Shown here: positions 7,661-16,102 of the stretch, piece after piece
Position numbering within the stretch: position 1 is the stretch's first letter
How the letters are laid out: every line of letters begins with the position of its first letter
Assembly (NCBI GenBank): GCA_040776985.1
Contig: JAXGZL010000001.1
Location: 1,116,001-1,180,000 of the forward strand
Direction: 5' to 3'
DNA: 64,000 nt
From: UBA6115 sp040776985
Lineage (GTDB): Bacteria > Bacillota > Clostridia > Christensenellales > Aristaeellaceae
Position numbers and translations under genes: made by a program
Notes under the pieces: generated by a model
What the model saw: the letters and a program-made list of their open reading frames with translations, nothing else
Told to the model about the DNA's origin: nothing
The model's database searches: none

Positions 7661-8581
7661 TCAGGGAAGAGTTTGCAACGATTCCAGCCGGCAGTAATAG
7701 GCGAGCAGGCCCTGGCCCGCAATGCTTTGGATGTCCTCCTCCGCATAGCCCCTTTGCCTCAGCCCTTCAAGCAGCCTGGGGAAATCGGCCGGGTTATCCA
7801 GCCCTTCCGGCTTTGAGGAGATGCCGTCAAAATCGCTGCCAAAGCCCACCATGCCGCTGCCGCCCAGCTGGTGCATGTGGTCAATGTGGTCAATCAGGGT
7901 GCTGATGTCGCACTTCTCCCCTTCCCCCGCCAGGAAGAGGGGGTAGAAGTTGAGTCCCACATAGCCCCCGGCCTTAAACAGGTCGCGCAGCTGCTGATCC
8001 GTCAGGTTCCGGGGATGGTCCCTTAAGGCCCGGCAGCAGGAATGGCTGGCCAGGGGCGGCGCGTCCGTTTTGTTCAGGATGTCATAAAAGCCGCCGGTGT
8101 TCAGGTGGGATACGTCCACGGCGATTTTAAGCCGCTGCATCTCCTTCACGGCTTTCAGGCCGTAGGGCTTGAGGCCAGCGGTCTCATTCACACAGGCGGG
8201 GACGCCCAGGGCGTTTTCATAGTTCCAGGTGACGGCCGCCATGCGCACGCCCTTTTCCCGGTACCAGGCAATGGTGTGAAGGCCTGGCTCAAACACCTCG
8301 CAGCCCTCAATGGACAGCATGGTCTTCACCTGGCCCGCCTCCGCCTCACTGGGGTCAAAGGCCTGCTGCCAGCCCTGGGCCAGCAATCTGTCATAGGCGG
8401 CCAGCATCGCCTCAAAGCGCTTTTCAACCCTGACCGGGTCGTTGTCCTCCCCCACAAACATGGCCAGCACCTGCAGGCTGACCCCGCCTTTTTTCAGGCG
8501 TTCCAGGGTCACATCCAGGGGCCGTTCCTTTTCGCAGGCGATGGCGTACAGGGTGTCCGCGTGGGTATCGCACAGGATCAT
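7661..8581 (-). CDS. Membrane dipeptidase, peptidase family M19
   Basis: This zinc dipeptidase of the renal dipeptidase family hydrolyses dipeptides and often D-amino-acid-containing or cyclised forms. It is about 306 residues and has no signal peptide. Metal ligands are recognisable: H-x-D in LCDTHAD, Glu in MLSIEGCEVF, His in VSHLNTGGF and ASHSCCRAL, and Asp in GFGSDFDGI. Two starts are possible. The ATG at 8581 is ten bases after AAGGAGGG, while the ATG at 8590 is too close to it. The gene follows the GNAT gene with a 1-bp gap and probably shares its transcript. Confidence 0.92.
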   Translation of the reverse strand: MILCDTHADTLYAIACEKERPLDVTLERLKKGGVSLQVLAMFVGEDNDPVRVEKRFEAMLAAYDRLLAQGWQQAFDPSEAEAGQVKTMLSIEGCEVFEPGLHTIAWYREKGVRMAAVTWNYENALGVPACVNETAGLKPYGLKAVKEMQRLKIAVDVSHLNTGGFYDILNKTDAPPLASHSCCRALRDHPRNLTDQQLRDLFKAGGYVGLNFYPLFLAGEGEKCDISTLIDHIDHMHQLGGSGMVGFGSDFDGISSKPEGLDNPADFPRLLEGLRQRGYAEEDIQSIAGQGLLAYYCRLESLQTLP

Positions 8582-8582
8582 A

Positions 8583-9137
8583 TCAGGCATGCCCTCCTTG
8601 TTGTTTTTTGTACATGTCCCGGGTCAGCTCATAGTCAACGGCTGACTGGGGCTGCCCCAGCTGATCCGTCCAGCAATTTTCCCGGATGCCCAGGCGCCTG
8701 GCGCCCAGGGACTCATACACATGCTGGGCGCGGGTGTTTTTAAGGTTGGTGTCCCAGAACAGGCGGTGGATGGGCATCCTCTGGTTAAGTTCCGGGTTGG
8801 TAAACAGATAATCAAAGGTCATCCGGATGATTTTGCGCCCATGGCCCCGGTTCTGATAATCCGTTTCGCAGATTTTCCAGCCGGGGTTGGCCTCGTTCTG
8901 GCCGATGCCAAAGGACATTTCGCCCACCGGCTGTCCATCAATTTCAATGAGGCACAGCTGGCTTAGTTTCCCCTCATAGCTTTCAATGGCAGCGATGGTC
9001 TCCTCCAGGGGCTGACCCAGCCCCTCTGGAAAGCCGGCATGGGCCATCGCCGCGCCGTCGTTCCACCAGCGGTTGAGCAGCGGGGCGTCTTCCATGACAG
9101 CGCTTCTGATCACGATGTTGCCTTGTTCTATGCGCAT
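8583..9137 (-). CDS. GNAT-family N-acetyltransferase
   Basis: This 184-residue acetyl-CoA-dependent transferase is of the RimJ/RimL-like type. The fold is visible as the N-terminal strand IVIRSAVMEDAPLL, the central GQPVGEMSFGIG, and the acetyl-CoA-binding segment QNRGHGRKIIRMTFDYLF. The C-terminal NTRAQHVYESLGARRLG is typical of this branch. The acceptor is unknown. It sits between the HPr-like gene, whose terminator lies in the gap, and the M19 dipeptidase. Confidence 0.88.
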   Translation of the reverse strand: MRIEQGNIVIRSAVMEDAPLLNRWWNDGAAMAHAGFPEGLGQPLEETIAAIESYEGKLSQLCLIEIDGQPVGEMSFGIGQNEANPGWKICETDYQNRGHGRKIIRMTFDYLFTNPELNQRMPIHRLFWDTNLKNTRAQHVYESLGARRLGIRENCWTDQLGQPQSAVDYELTRDMYKKQQGGHA

Positions 9138-9159
9138 TGTTGTCCTTTCTCCAAGGGAA

Positions 9160-9182
9160 AAGGCCAGGGCAAGCCTGGCCTT
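9160..9182 (-). terminator. Rho-independent terminator after the HPr-like gene
   Basis: Arms AAGGCCAGG (9160-9168) and CCTGGCCTT (9174-9182) form a 9-bp stem, followed on the minus strand by TTTTCCC. It lies 19 bp beyond the HPr-like stop codon. Confidence 0.7.
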
Positions 9183-9200
9183 GGTGCTTTTTTGATCCGC

Positions 9201-9428
9201 TCAGACCACAAAGGCCTTCAGGTCATTCAGCAGGTCATCGCAGTCATCCGCGTAGATTTCCAGGGTGATGGGCTTGGACAGGTCCAGGGAGAAGATGCCC
9301 AGGATGGACTTGGCGTCCACCACATGGCGGCCGGCCCGGAGGTCCATGTCATAGTTGTAGCGGTTGGCCACGTTCACAAAGGTCTTGACCTCTTCAGCAT
9401 AACTTAATTTAATCGGGACTGATTTCAT
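9201..9428 (-). CDS. HPr-like protein lacking the phosphorylatable histidine
   Basis: This 75-residue protein has the HPr fold and length. The regulatory Ser segment is well conserved (VVDAKSILGIFSLDLSKP, with the Ser at about residue 41, equivalent to HPr Ser46). The G-x-H-A-R-P active-site loop is replaced by SYAEEVKTFVNV, so the phosphocarrier histidine is absent. It therefore resembles Crh rather than a PTS carrier, and a regulatory role through HPr kinase phosphorylation is inferred. It is monocistronic, with a good promoter at 9458-9486 and a terminator at 9160-9182. Confidence 0.85.
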   Translation of the reverse strand: MKSVPIKLSYAEEVKTFVNVANRYNYDMDLRAGRHVVDAKSILGIFSLDLSKPITLEIYADDCDDLLNDLKAFVV

Positions 9429-9457
9429 GTTGATTCCTCCTATTTGTCACTGGGCCT

Positions 9458-9486
9458 ATTATACAGAAAACTGCATAAAGGGACAA
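9458..9486 (-). promoter_or_regulatory. Promoter of the HPr-like gene
   Basis: On the minus strand TTGTCC (-35, 9481-9486) and TATAAT (-10, 9458-9463) are separated by 17 bp. They lie 30 bp before the ATG, which follows AGGAGG. Confidence 0.75.
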
Positions 9487-9496
9487 GCGCTTTCAC

Positions 9497-11194
9497 TCAA
9501 TTGATTTTGGACTTGTCAAGCCCGCCCAGGTATTGCTCCAGCGCCGGCGTGATCTGGCCGATGGTGCCCTGTTCAAAGGGGCTCATCAGGCCGGCGCCGG
9601 GCACCAGCTTCTTGAAGGGCTGACGGCCGGAATCCAGGCACAGCTTCAGATAGGAGGCCCAGGCGGCCTTCTGGTCCTTGCGGCTCCAGTTGAAGTACTG
9701 CAGCGCGCAGACCTGGGCCAGGGTGTAGTCCAGGTAGTAGAAGGGGTAGAGGTAGACATGCAGCTGCCGCTGCCAGCGCCCGCCCTCTTCCAGGTAGGCG
9801 TTACCGTCATAGTCCAGGTGGGGCATGTACTTTTTCTCGATTTCCCGGTACTTGGCCCGGCGCTCTTTGGGCGTGGCGTCCACATTCAGGTACACCCACT
9901 CCTGGAACTCGTCAATGATGGCGCCATAGGGCAGGAAGTAAAGGGCCTCCACCACATGGCTGTAGTAGTATTTCTCGGTGTCCTCCTTGAAGAAGCCCTC
10001 CATCCAGGGATGGGCGAAGAACTCCATGGACATGGAGTGGATTTCGGCCACTTCGCTGGTGTAGTCGGAAATGGCGGACAGCTCCACATTGCGCTGCAGA
10101 TAGCCCTGGAAGGCGTGGCCCGCCTCATGGGTCAGCACGTCCACGTCGCCTGAGGTGCCGTTGAAGTTGCTGAAAATGAAGGGCACCTTGTAGTCCGGCA
10201 GGAAGGTCATGTAGCCGCCGTTGGCCTTGCCGGGCTTGGTGGTCAGGTCCATCAGCTCCTGGCTGGTCATCACATTGAAGAACTCCGCGGTTTCAGGGGA
10301 CAGGGCCTTGTACATCTGGCTGGCCTTGTCCACCAGATATTCTTCCTCCCCCTTGGGGGTGGGGTTGCCGGAGAGGAACATCAGGGCATAGTCATAACTT
10401 TTCATGTCCTCAATGCCGATGCGCTGGGCCTGCTCCTTGTACAGCTTCTGGGCCAGGGGCACCACGTGCTGGACGATCTGGTCCCGGTAGACCCGGGCAT
10501 CCTCCGGCGTCCAGTCGGTGCGCCCCATCCTGGCATAGGCCACGGGGATGAAGTTGTCATTGCCCAGTTTTTTGCCGATGCCGTGGCGCAGCTTGACCAG
10601 CTTGTCATAAAGCGCGTCCAGCTCCTCCTGGTGGCCGGCGATCCAGCCCCACATGGCTTTATTGGCCCGCTTTCTCATGTCCCGGTCGGGGGACTCCATA
10701 AAAGGGGTCATGCCGGAGAGGTTGCGGATCTCCCCTTCAAAGTCAATCTGGGCAGAGGCCATCAGCTTTTGATATTCGCTGCGCAGCTTGTTTTCCTCCA
10801 CCAGGTCCGGAAGGATTTCCGGCCGGAAGGTTTTCAGCTCCACCGCGAACTTCTCCAGCAGGTGGGGGCCATACTTCTTTGAAATGGCGTCCTTGAAGGG
10901 GGATTCCAGGCAGACGCGGGCCATTTCGGTGCTGATCTCCTGGAAGCGGGGGGTGGCCTCGTCCATCACGTCATTTTCCGCAGAATAGAAGGCGTCCTTG
11001 GTGTTGATGGTGTAGCGGATGTGGGCCAGGGTGGCCTGGGTGTGCAGGCTCCGGCCCAGTTTGTCCAGGCTCTCCAGGGCGGTGAAAAAGGCCTGCTCGT
11101 CAGAGGCCTTTCCCATCTGGGAGAGGAGGTCCTTCATCTGGGCGTACAGGGCGTCAAAGTCCGGGCGCTGATAGGGCATGTCTTGAAACTTCAT
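9497..11194 (-). CDS. M3-family oligoendopeptidase
   Basis: This cytoplasmic zinc metallopeptidase of the oligoendopeptidase F type (M3B) degrades short peptides. It has 565 residues, a normal length. The zinc motif H-E-x-x-H is in VLTHEAGHAFQGYL, and the third ligand Glu is in the downstream segment SEVAEIHSMSMEFF. There is no signal peptide. The gene follows gltX by 19 bp and so is probably the third gene of the glnS-gltX transcript. A role in peptide turnover fits the peptide importer and M19 dipeptidase nearby, though they are separate operons. Confidence 0.94.
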   Translation of the reverse strand: MKFQDMPYQRPDFDALYAQMKDLLSQMGKASDEQAFFTALESLDKLGRSLHTQATLAHIRYTINTKDAFYSAENDVMDEATPRFQEISTEMARVCLESPFKDAISKKYGPHLLEKFAVELKTFRPEILPDLVEENKLRSEYQKLMASAQIDFEGEIRNLSGMTPFMESPDRDMRKRANKAMWGWIAGHQEELDALYDKLVKLRHGIGKKLGNDNFIPVAYARMGRTDWTPEDARVYRDQIVQHVVPLAQKLYKEQAQRIGIEDMKSYDYALMFLSGNPTPKGEEEYLVDKASQMYKALSPETAEFFNVMTSQELMDLTTKPGKANGGYMTFLPDYKVPFIFSNFNGTSGDVDVLTHEAGHAFQGYLQRNVELSAISDYTSEVAEIHSMSMEFFAHPWMEGFFKEDTEKYYYSHVVEALYFLPYGAIIDEFQEWVYLNVDATPKERRAKYREIEKKYMPHLDYDGNAYLEEGGRWQRQLHVYLYPFYYLDYTLAQVCALQYFNWSRKDQKAAWASYLKLCLDSGRQPFKKLVPGAGLMSPFEQGTIGQITPALEQYLGGLDKSKIN

Positions 11195-11213
11195 GGGTGT
11201 GTCCTTTCTTGAT

Positions 11214-12668
11214 TTAAGATGATATGTTCTTTATCGCCGCGCCGAGTCTGCGCAGCGTTTCTTCCTTGCCTAAAAGCCAGGCGATCTCAATGGCGCCGCC
11301 GGGGGTGGAAGCCTGGCCTGAGATGGCAACCCTTAGGGGCCAGAGGACGGTGCCGTTTTTCATGCCGGCTTCCCTGATGCCTGTCATCAGGGCTTCGTGG
11401 ATATTGTCCTCCGTCCAGGAGGACAGGGGGCTGAGCAGATCCTGCGCCAGCCTGAGGGCGGGCAGCAGGCTTTCCTCCGTGCTTTTCTGCTTTTTGTTAA
11501 GCATGATCTCCGGGTCAAAAGCAGGCATTTCCTTCAGGAAGCGTACCATGTCCGGCACCCGGTTAAACACCTCGGTGCGGCCCTGCATTAACTCCGCCAG
11601 GCGGCGGTAGTCAATGTTCGTGCCGGCAAGGGCCTGGTCAAACCAGGGGGTGACCAGCTCAAGGTATCTGTCAAAGGGCAGCTTCCGGATGTACTCGGTG
11701 TTGAACCAGGTGAGCTTGTCCATGTTGAAGATGGCGGGGGATTTGTTCAGCCCCCTGGCGTCAAAGGCCTCCACCAATTCCTCCAGGGTGAAGAACTCCC
11801 GGTCGTTCCCGGGGCTCCAGCCCAGAAGGGCGATGAAGTTGATGATGGCCTCCTTCAGATAGCCCATTTCCAGCAGGTCTTCAAAGGAGGGGTCGCCGTG
11901 GCGCTTGGACAGCTTGCGGCTGGCGTCCTTCATCACCACCGGCAGGTGGATATAGGTTGGGGGCGTCCAGCCAAAGGCCTCGTACAGCAGATTGTACTTG
12001 GGGGCGCTGGAGAGGTACTCGGTGCCCCTTGTCACATGGCTGATGGCCATCAGGTGGTCATCAATCACATTGGCGAAGTTATAGGTGGGCAGCCCGTCCG
12101 CCTTGATCAGCACATTGTCGTCAAGGGTCGCGCAGTCGGCCTGGATGTGCCCAAAGAGCAGGTCATCAAAGCTGGCGGTGCCCGTTTCCGGGATGTTCTG
12201 GCGGATCACATAGGGCTCGCCAGTGGCCATGCGGGCCTTGGCTTCCTCTTTGGAAAGATGCAGGCAGTGCTTGTCATACTTGAAGGTGCCACCGGCCTTT
12301 TCCACCGCCTTGCGCCGCCCGTCCAGTTCCTCCTTGGTGCAAAAGCAGGGGTAGGCCGCGCCTTTTTCCACCAGCTCCAGGGCGTAGGGGAGATAGAGGT
12401 GCTTGCGCTGGGTCTGGATATAGGGGCCATAGTCGCCTCCCACATCCGGGCCCTCGTCATAATAAAGCCCCGCCTCCCGGAGGGAGGAATAGATCAATTC
12501 AATGGCGCCGGGAACCTCCCGCTCCTGGTCGGTGTCCTCAATGCGCAGGATGAACTGGCCCTGGTGCTTTTTGGCGAACAGGTAGGTGTACAGCGCCGTG
12601 CGCAGGCCCCCCAGATGCAGGTATCCGGTGGGGCTGGGGGCGAAACGGGTGCGGACTGCTTGGCTCAT
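11214..12668 (-). CDS. gltX: Glutamyl-tRNA synthetase
   Basis: This class I aminoacyl-tRNA synthetase charges tRNA-Glu and has 484 residues. The HIGH-type signature is RFAPSPTGYLHLGGLRTALY and the KMSKS-type motif is KLSKRHGDPS. The start chosen is the ATG at 12668, six bases after AGAGAGG. An ATG at 12692 overlaps the glnS stop (ATGA) and is a possible alternative that adds MTTKERQT. The C-terminal anticodon-binding domain ends normally. The presence of a separate GlnRS directly upstream suggests a discriminating GluRS, which is inference. Confidence 0.96.
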   Translation of the reverse strand: MSQAVRTRFAPSPTGYLHLGGLRTALYTYLFAKKHQGQFILRIEDTDQEREVPGAIELIYSSLREAGLYYDEGPDVGGDYGPYIQTQRKHLYLPYALELVEKGAAYPCFCTKEELDGRRKAVEKAGGTFKYDKHCLHLSKEEAKARMATGEPYVIRQNIPETGTASFDDLLFGHIQADCATLDDNVLIKADGLPTYNFANVIDDHLMAISHVTRGTEYLSSAPKYNLLYEAFGWTPPTYIHLPVVMKDASRKLSKRHGDPSFEDLLEMGYLKEAIINFIALLGWSPGNDREFFTLEELVEAFDARGLNKSPAIFNMDKLTWFNTEYIRKLPFDRYLELVTPWFDQALAGTNIDYRRLAELMQGRTEVFNRVPDMVRFLKEMPAFDPEIMLNKKQKSTEESLLPALRLAQDLLSPLSSWTEDNIHEALMTGIREAGMKNGTVLWPLRVAISGQASTPGGAIEIAWLLGKEETLRRLGAAIKNISS

Positions 12669-12691
12669 GGTTTGCCTCTCTTTTGTTGTCA

Positions 12692-14395
12692 TCAGGGCCG
12701 GTAGCTGTCTTTCAGGCCCACCACCAGGTTGTAAACCGGCAGGCTGTCGGTGGAATCCTGATCCTTGCAGAAGTAGCCCACCCGCAGGAACTGGAAGGTG
12801 TCGCCCACCTTGGCCTCCAGGGCAATGGGCTCCGCAAAGCCGTCCTTGATGGTCAGGCTGTCGGGGTTGAGCCTGGAGATAAAGTCCTTCCGGTCGGTTT
12901 CCTCGTCCATGTCCTCATAGTCGGTGAGCAGCGGCTCATAAAGCCGGGCGCGGACAGGCACCGCGTCCACGGCGCTCACCCAGTGCAGGGTGCCCTTCAC
13001 CCGGCGCTCGGCCCCGGGGCTGCCGGAGCGGCTGTCCAGGTCCACGGTGCAGTTGAGCTGGATGATCCGGCTCTCTTCGTCCTTGACCACCTCGTCGCAG
13101 CGGATGATGTAGGCGCCCTTCAGGCGCACCTCGCCGCCGGGCTTCAGGCGGAAGAACTTTTTGGGCGGGTCTTCCATGAAGTCATCCCGCTCAATGTAAA
13201 TCTCTTTGGAGAAGCGCAGGCTGCGCATCCCAAACTCCGGATGGTCCGGATGATTTTCGATGCTGAGGGTGTCAATCTTGCCCTCATCCCAGTTGGTGAA
13301 GACCACCTTGATGGGGTCCAGCACCGCCATCACCCGGGGCGCCTTGCTGCCCAGGTCGTTGCGGACGCAGTGCTCAAGCAAAGCGAACTCCACCGTGCTG
13401 TCCGCCTTGGCCAGGCCCACCCGGCCGATGAAATCCCGGATGGCCTCCGGCGTATAGCCCCGGCGGCGCATGGCGATGAGGGTGGGCATCCGCGGGTCAT
13501 CCCAGCCTGTGACATGGCCTTCCTCCACCAGCCGCCTCAGATAGCGCTTGGACATCACGGTCCGGGTGATGTTAAGCCTGGCAAACTCAATCTGCCGGGG
13601 GCCGTGGGTGAGGGCGCCCAGTTTGTCCCGATGGGGTTCCCGGAAGCCCGCCTTTTCCACCACCCAGTCATACAGCGGGCGGTGGTCCTCATATTCGAGG
13701 GAACACAGGCTGTGGGTGATGTGCTCGATGGCGTCCCCCAGGGGATGGGAATAGTCATACATGGGATAGATGCACCATTCATTGCCGGTGCGGTGATGCT
13801 CTTTGTACAAAATCCGGTACATGACCGGGTCGCGCATGTTGATGTTGGGGGAGGCCATGTCAATCTTGGCCCTGAGCACATAGCTGCCCTCAGGAAACTC
13901 CCCGGCCTTCATGCGCCTGAATAGGTCCAGGCTCTCCTCCATGGGGCGGTCCCGGAAGGGGCTGTTTTTGCCCGGCTGGGTCAGGGTGCCCCGGTACTCC
14001 CGCATCTCCTCCTGGGACAGTTCATCCACATAGGCCAGGCCGCGGCGGATAAAGTCCTCCGCGATGTCGTAGCACTGCTGATAATAGTCGCTGGCAAAGA
14101 ACAGGCCGCCGTTCCAGTCAAAGCCCAGCCAGCGGATGTCCTCCATGATGCCGTCCACAAACTCGGTTTCTTCTTTTTCCGGGTTGGTGTCGTCAAAGCG
14201 CAGGTTGCACAGGCCATTGTAGCGCTCTGCGGTGTCAAAGTCCGTCACCAGGGCCTTGCAGTGGCCGATGTGCAGATATCCATTGGGCTCCGGCGGGAAA
14301 CGGGTGTGCACCCGCTCATAGCGCCCGGCCTTCAAATCCTCATCAATCGCATCCCAGATAAAATTGCTGCGTTCCGCTTCCATGCTCATGCTCAC
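12692..14395 (-). CDS. glnS: Glutaminyl-tRNA synthetase
   Basis: This class I synthetase charges tRNA-Gln directly and has 567 residues. The motifs are RFPPEPNGYLHIGHCKA (HIGH) and VMSKRYLRRLVEEG (KMSKS). The insertion pattern YDFDTAERYNGLCNLRFDDTNP-type is that of GlnRS rather than GluRS, and the C-terminal beta-barrel region is present. It begins MSMSM, so the first or third codon could start translation. It is the first gene of the glnS-gltX-M3 peptidase operon, with a strong promoter 27 bp upstream. GlnRS has a patchy distribution in Firmicutes, where GatCAB is usual. Confidence 0.95.
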   Translation of the reverse strand: MSMSMEAERSNFIWDAIDEDLKAGRYERVHTRFPPEPNGYLHIGHCKALVTDFDTAERYNGLCNLRFDDTNPEKEETEFVDGIMEDIRWLGFDWNGGLFFASDYYQQCYDIAEDFIRRGLAYVDELSQEEMREYRGTLTQPGKNSPFRDRPMEESLDLFRRMKAGEFPEGSYVLRAKIDMASPNINMRDPVMYRILYKEHHRTGNEWCIYPMYDYSHPLGDAIEHITHSLCSLEYEDHRPLYDWVVEKAGFREPHRDKLGALTHGPRQIEFARLNITRTVMSKRYLRRLVEEGHVTGWDDPRMPTLIAMRRRGYTPEAIRDFIGRVGLAKADSTVEFALLEHCVRNDLGSKAPRVMAVLDPIKVVFTNWDEGKIDTLSIENHPDHPEFGMRSLRFSKEIYIERDDFMEDPPKKFFRLKPGGEVRLKGAYIIRCDEVVKDEESRIIQLNCTVDLDSRSGSPGAERRVKGTLHWVSAVDAVPVRARLYEPLLTDYEDMDEETDRKDFISRLNPDSLTIKDGFAEPIALEAKVGDTFQFLRVGYFCKDQDSTDSLPVYNLVVGLKDSYRP

Positions 14396-14421
14396 TCCGC
14401 CCTTCTTTACAATACCTGATG

Positions 14422-14450
14422 ATTATACAAGGGATATCGCTTTCTTACAA
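14422..14450 (-). promoter_or_regulatory. Promoter of the glnS-gltX operon
   Basis: On the minus strand TTGTAA (-35, 14445-14450), a 17-bp spacer and a consensus TATAAT (-10, 14422-14427) precede the glnS ATG. Confidence 0.75.
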
Positions 14451-14485
14451 GGAACCCCCGAATATCATGATGTGGGGACGCTGCC

Positions 14486-14514
14486 TTGCTCTCCCATGGC
14501 AGGTGGGATAAAAT
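14486..14514 (+). promoter_or_regulatory. Promoter of the HAD phosphatase gene
   Basis: TTGCTC (14486-14491) and TAAAAT (14509-14514) are 17 bp apart and lie 35 bp before the TTG start at 14549. The match is moderate. Confidence 0.5.
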
Positions 14515-14548
14515 GGCGGCGGACATATCTAAATGATGGAGGGCTCAA

Positions 14549-15247
14549 TTGAACATCAAACTAGCGGTGTTTGACCTGGACGGCACCCTGGCGGAAATTG
14601 GGGAGCCGATTGAAGCGCGGACCCTGGCAGGCTTGCGGATGCTGGAGGGGATGGGTGTGCAGCTGGCGCTGTCCTCCGGGAAGCCCTGCGCGCACCTTTG
14701 CGGGCTGCTGCGGCAGGCGGGGCTGCCGGAGGTGATCATGATGGGGGAAAACGGCGCGGTGACCCAGTTTGGCATTGATCTGCCGCCCAGAAAGCAATAC
14801 AGGCTGGCGGGAAGCGCTGAGGCTGCGCAACACCTGGCCGGGATTAAAAGCATCATTGAGCAGCGGATCCGCCCGGTGCCCTGGTTTCAGCCGGGCGAGG
14901 TGGTGCTGACCCCCTTTTATGAAGGCCAGGACGAATACCTGGCCCTCAAGGAACTGCTGGCGGAGCAGGTGAAGCCGGACATGGACCTGCAGGTGTTTGA
15001 GCACGCGGATTCCTTTGACATCTGCCCGAAGGGCATCCACAAAGGCCAGGCGCTGAGACGCCTGATTCAGGAACTGGAACTGGAAAAGCGCCAGGTCGCG
15101 GCGGTGGGCGACGGCGAAAATGACCTGCCCCTGTGGCAGGAGGCAGGCCTCGCCATCCAGATCGGGAACAAGGTGCAGGCGAAGGTGGACCTGCGGGTGA
15201 ACAGCATCCTGGAGGCGATCGCAGCGATCAGGGAGCGGCTGGGCTGA
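14549..15247 (+). CDS. HAD-superfamily hydrolase (Cof/IIB-like phosphatase)
   Basis: This 232-residue haloacid-dehalogenase-type phosphatase starts at TTG 14549, six bases after GGAGG. Motif I is AVFDLDGTLAE, motif II is ALSSGKP, motif III contains the Lys of GIHKGQALRRLI, and motif IV is AAVGDGENDLPLW. The GDGxND form and the cap between motifs II and III indicate the Cof (type IIB) class, which acts on sugar or nucleotide phosphates. The substrate is unknown. Its 3' end overlaps the convergent DsbA-like gene by 20 bp. Confidence 0.9.
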   Translation: MNIKLAVFDLDGTLAEIGEPIEARTLAGLRMLEGMGVQLALSSGKPCAHLCGLLRQAGLPEVIMMGENGAVTQFGIDLPPRKQYRLAGSAEAAQHLAGIKSIIEQRIRPVPWFQPGEVVLTPFYEGQDEYLALKELLAEQVKPDMDLQVFEHADSFDICPKGIHKGQALRRLIQELELEKRQVAAVGDGENDLPLWQEAGLAIQIGNKVQAKVDLRVNSILEAIAAIRERLG

Positions 15248-16088
15248 GCCGCTCCACCCAATGGGGTGTGACCTTGAGTTTTCCCTCCTTTTCCAGGCGC
15301 TGGCACCAGGCCTTAGCGCTCAAGCCCTCCGGCAGGTCAAAGGCCTGCCTTATTTCTTCCTCGCTCAAATACAGGTACTGATCCAGCAGGGCTAGCAGCC
15401 TCTCGTCATCCGGCGGGCTGGCAGTGGGCCTCACCTTGCCCCCAGTGATTTTTTCGATGGCCTGTGCAAACTCCGGGAAGGTGACATAGCCGCTTAAGAT
15501 GGTGTTGTTTTCCTCATAGGACAGGATGAAGGTGGGGAAGAGGTCTATGCCCTGTTCAACCCCCAGTTTCAGGTCCTCATGGAAGGCGGCCAGGGCCCTG
15601 CCGTCGGTCAGGGCCGCCGCATAGGCGGCCCGGTCAATGCCGCACTCCCCGGCCAGGTTGAACAGCACCGCAGGGTCCCCGGTGGGCTGTGACTCCACCA
15701 TGGTGGCCTGGCGGATGCGCCGGAGAAAGCGGTTGGCGCGGTCAGGGCTTGCGATCTGGGCGGCCTTGAAGGCGATGTTCTGGGGCCAGGAGGAGGGGTT
15801 TTCGTCAGAGAACAGGCGAAAGCCCACCGTCATGATGGGCATGTGGTGGGTGAGGGCGGTGTCGTGGTAGTGCGCGGCGATGTTGGCGTTGATTTCCGCC
15901 ATGCTCTGCTGCCCCGTGAGGCCGGCGCTGCTGTCCTCAAAGTCCAGGATGTCCTTCACCATGCCGCCGGCTACATGGCGCATCTGAACGCGGCCACCAA
16001 AGTGGGTTTCCAGCCCCCTCAAGGGGGCTTCCGCCGCCCAGCACCACACGCAGACCGGGTCGGTGAAGGCATGAATGGTAAGCATCAT
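15228..16088 (-). CDS. DsbA-family thioredoxin-fold protein, SpxH/YjbH-like
   Basis: This 286-residue cytoplasmic thioredoxin-fold protein has no signal peptide. The C-x-x-C is near the N-terminus in FTDPVCVWCWAAEAPL. The tryptophan after it and the long helical insertion are typical of the SpxH/YjbH-FrnE branch of the DsbA family. In Bacillus, SpxH is an adaptor that delivers Spx to ClpXP; here either an adaptor or a disulfide isomerase role is possible. The C-terminal extension (RQAFDLPEGLSAKAWCQRLE) looks like an added helical segment. Convergent overlap with the HAD gene may cause transcriptional interference. Confidence 0.82.
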   Translation of the reverse strand: MMLTIHAFTDPVCVWCWAAEAPLRGLETHFGGRVQMRHVAGGMVKDILDFEDSSAGLTGQQSMAEINANIAAHYHDTALTHHMPIMTVGFRLFSDENPSSWPQNIAFKAAQIASPDRANRFLRRIRQATMVESQPTGDPAVLFNLAGECGIDRAAYAAALTDGRALAAFHEDLKLGVEQGIDLFPTFILSYEENNTILSGYVTFPEFAQAIEKITGGKVRPTASPPDDERLLALLDQYLYLSEEEIRQAFDLPEGLSAKAWCQRLEKEGKLKVTPHWVERLSPAAP

Positions 16089-16102
16089 TGCACCTCCAGC
16101 AT

